Of a stretch of 6,719 nucleotides of DNA, positions 5,538 to 6,719 are shown in pieces. The stretch lies in NCBI GenBank assembly GCA_947072715.1, contig CAMTJB010000057.1, positions 1 to 6,719 of the forward strand. The letters run 5' to 3'. Below the pieces are notes generated by a model. It worked only from the letters and a program-made list of their open reading frames with translations, had not been told where the DNA came from and made no database searches. This DNA comes from an uncultured Fusobacteriaceae bacterium. GTDB lineage: Bacteria; Fusobacteriota; Fusobacteriia; Fusobacteriales; Fusobacteriaceae. The stretch's first letter is position 1. Each line of letters starts with the position of its first letter. The position numbers were made by a program, and so were the translations under genes.

Positions 5538-6719
5538 TTAAACTATTATAGAACAATCTCTTTCTATAGTATCTTCTTCTTTAAGAATTTTTGTAGCCAT
5601 TTTTTGAGCTAAATTTTCTAATCTGCAGTAATTTTCAGCAGTAGGGTTTCCTTTAACTTCAATAGCATCACCAATAAGTTCTAAACCTGGTAAAGCGTCA
5701 ACGAAAGCTTGGATACCTCTTACACCTCCACCACTCCACATCATGTTTCCAAAAATACCTACGTATTTATTTTTTAAACCGTAGTTTTGTAACTTGCTTA
5801 AGATTGGTTCAATTTTTGGATATACAGCATTGTTATGTGCACAAGAACCAATAAATAATCCTTGATATTTCCAAATTTCACTTATAATGAAAGAAGCATC
5901 AGTTTTTGAAGCATCAAACACTTTAATATTCTTAATTCCTTTAATAGATAATTCTCTAGCAAGAGCTTCAGCCATTTTAGCAGTGTTTCCGTACATTGAA
6001 CCGTAAACAATAACAACTCCTGTATCGTTAGGGATAAAGTTTGCCCAGTCAGAATATAACTGAATTACTTTACCAATATCATTTCTCCAAAGAATACCGT
6101 GTGAAGGGCATATGAATTTTATCTCAAGAGAAGATAATTTTTTAATAGCTAAGTCAACTTGTACTCCAAATTTACCAACTATATTTGCATAATAACGTCT
6201 CATGCAAGATTCGTATTTAGAAAAATCAATTTCATCATCAAAGATTCCACCGTCGATAGCTCCAAAACTTCCAAAAGCATCGTTAGAGAAAAGGATTTTT
6301 TCAGTTAGGTCATAAGTAACCATTGATTCTGGCCAGTGAACCATAGGAACCATTGCGAAAGTTAATTTATGATGTCCTAAGTCAAGGATATCCCCTTCTT
6401 TTATTTCTTTAAATTTAGCAACGTCAAAAGCTGGGTAAAACGCTTGTAACATTCCTAAAGTTTTTTTATTTCCAATAACAGTTACATTAGGGAAAGCTCT
6501 CATAAGTCCTGCTATAGCACCTGAATGATCAGGCTCCATGTGATTAACTACAAGGTAGTCAAGGTCTTTACCTTGAAGAACTTTAAATATCTTTTCTAAA
6601 TATTGTCCCTCACTTCCAAAGTCAACAGTGTCAATTACACATGTTTTTACGTCATTAATTAAATAAGAGTTATAAGTAACTCCATCTGGTAATGGCATAT
6701 AGTTTTCAAATCTTTCTGT
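5538..6719 (-). CDS. fprA: Flavodiiron protein (O2/NO reductase), N-terminus outside window
   Basis: Soluble A-type flavoprotein that reduces O2 to water and/or NO to N2O, protecting anaerobes. An N-terminal beta-lactamase-like domain carries the diiron ligands and a C-terminal flavodoxin domain carries FMN. Counting from the Met at 6698: HMEPDH (His53, Glu55, Asp57, His58), His121, Asp140 and His200 give the full ligand set at normal spacing, and YGSMYGNT (232-239) is the FMN phosphate loop. The frame stays open past that Met to the window edge, adding TERFENY, and family members have ERFEN-PLP-G-YNSYL at this point. The Met is therefore internal and roughly 15-20 residues are missing. No rubredoxin domain is attached, so a separate electron donor is needed. 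O2 versus NO preference cannot be read from the sequence. Confidence 0.93.
   Translation of the reverse strand, partial: TERFENYMPLPDGVTYNSYLINDVKTCVIDTVDFGSEGQYLEKIFKVLQGKDLDYLVVNHMEPDHSGAIAGLMRAFPNVTVIGNKKTLGMLQAFYPAFDVAKFKEIKEGDILDLGHHKLTFAMVPMVHWPESMVTYDLTEKILFSNDAFGSFGAIDGGIFDDEIDFSKYESCMRRYYANIVGKFGVQVDLAIKKLSSLEIKFICPSHGILWRNDIGKVIQLYSDWANFIPNDTGVVIVYGSMYGNTAKMAEALARELSIKGIKNIKVFDASKTDASFIISEIWKYQGLFIGSCAHNNAVYPKIEPILSKLQNYGLKNKYVGIFGNMMWSGGGVRGIQAFVDALPGLELIGDAIEVKGNPTAENYCRLENLAQKMATKILKEEDTIERDCSIIV

Noticed and set aside
5527..5556. Longer yhdT start at 5556
   Set aside because: It would overlap fprA by 19 nt and adds residues not seen in the family, while ATG 5526 has AGGAG at 5-nt spacing.
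6696..6698. ATG 6698 as the true fprA start
   Set aside because: The frame is open upstream to the window edge and encodes the family-typical ERFEN segment, so this Met is internal.

Overview
AT-rich bacterial DNA in which every gene lies on the minus strand. Low GC, strong AGGAG-type Shine-Dalgarno sites, A/T-ending codons, a flavodiiron protein and the hom-thrC-thrB gene order point to an anaerobic low-GC bacterium. The style is Fusobacteriota-like (Fusobacterium or Cetobacterium), with a clostridial Firmicute as the alternative. This assignment is inference; there is no rRNA or other marker in the window.

In transcription order (right to left), the first group is fprA-yhdT-panF (6719 to 3819). 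It encodes a flavodiiron O2/NO reductase cut off at its N-terminus by the window edge, a small two-helix membrane protein, and a sodium/pantothenate symporter. Gaps are 10-11 nt, and the group ends at a strong intrinsic terminator (3764-3794). The second group is a threonine operon, hom-thrC-thrB (3397 to 187). It runs from aspartate semialdehyde through homoserine and phosphohomoserine to threonine and ends at a terminator (59-114) that could work in both directions.

The most interesting part is the 420-nt region between the groups (3398-3818). It looks like an undescribed threonine attenuator. A promoter contains a perfect 7-3-7 inverted repeat. It is followed by a 22-codon leader ORF with its own Shine-Dalgarno and a Met-Thr-Thr-Thr-Ile-Thr run. 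Then come a nested hairpin, a 13-bp antiterminator and an intrinsic terminator that shares bases with the antiterminator, about 50 nt before hom. This resembles enterobacterial thrL in logic, but the organism type is one where T-box control would be the default expectation; no T-box sequence is present. The pairings support a model in which a ribosome finishing the leader peptide favours termination and a ribosome stalled on Thr codons favours read-through.

The second notable point is a frame break in hom. The in-frame ORF stops in the middle of its C-terminal ACT domain (2228), right after a run of six A. The -1 frame continues with 41 ACT-like codons and stops (TGA, 2112-2114) next to the thrC start. 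This could be a mutation, a sequencing error or programmed slippage. Hom also lacks a usually conserved substrate-binding glutamate. The left edge of the window is a long AATA tetranucleotide repeat.
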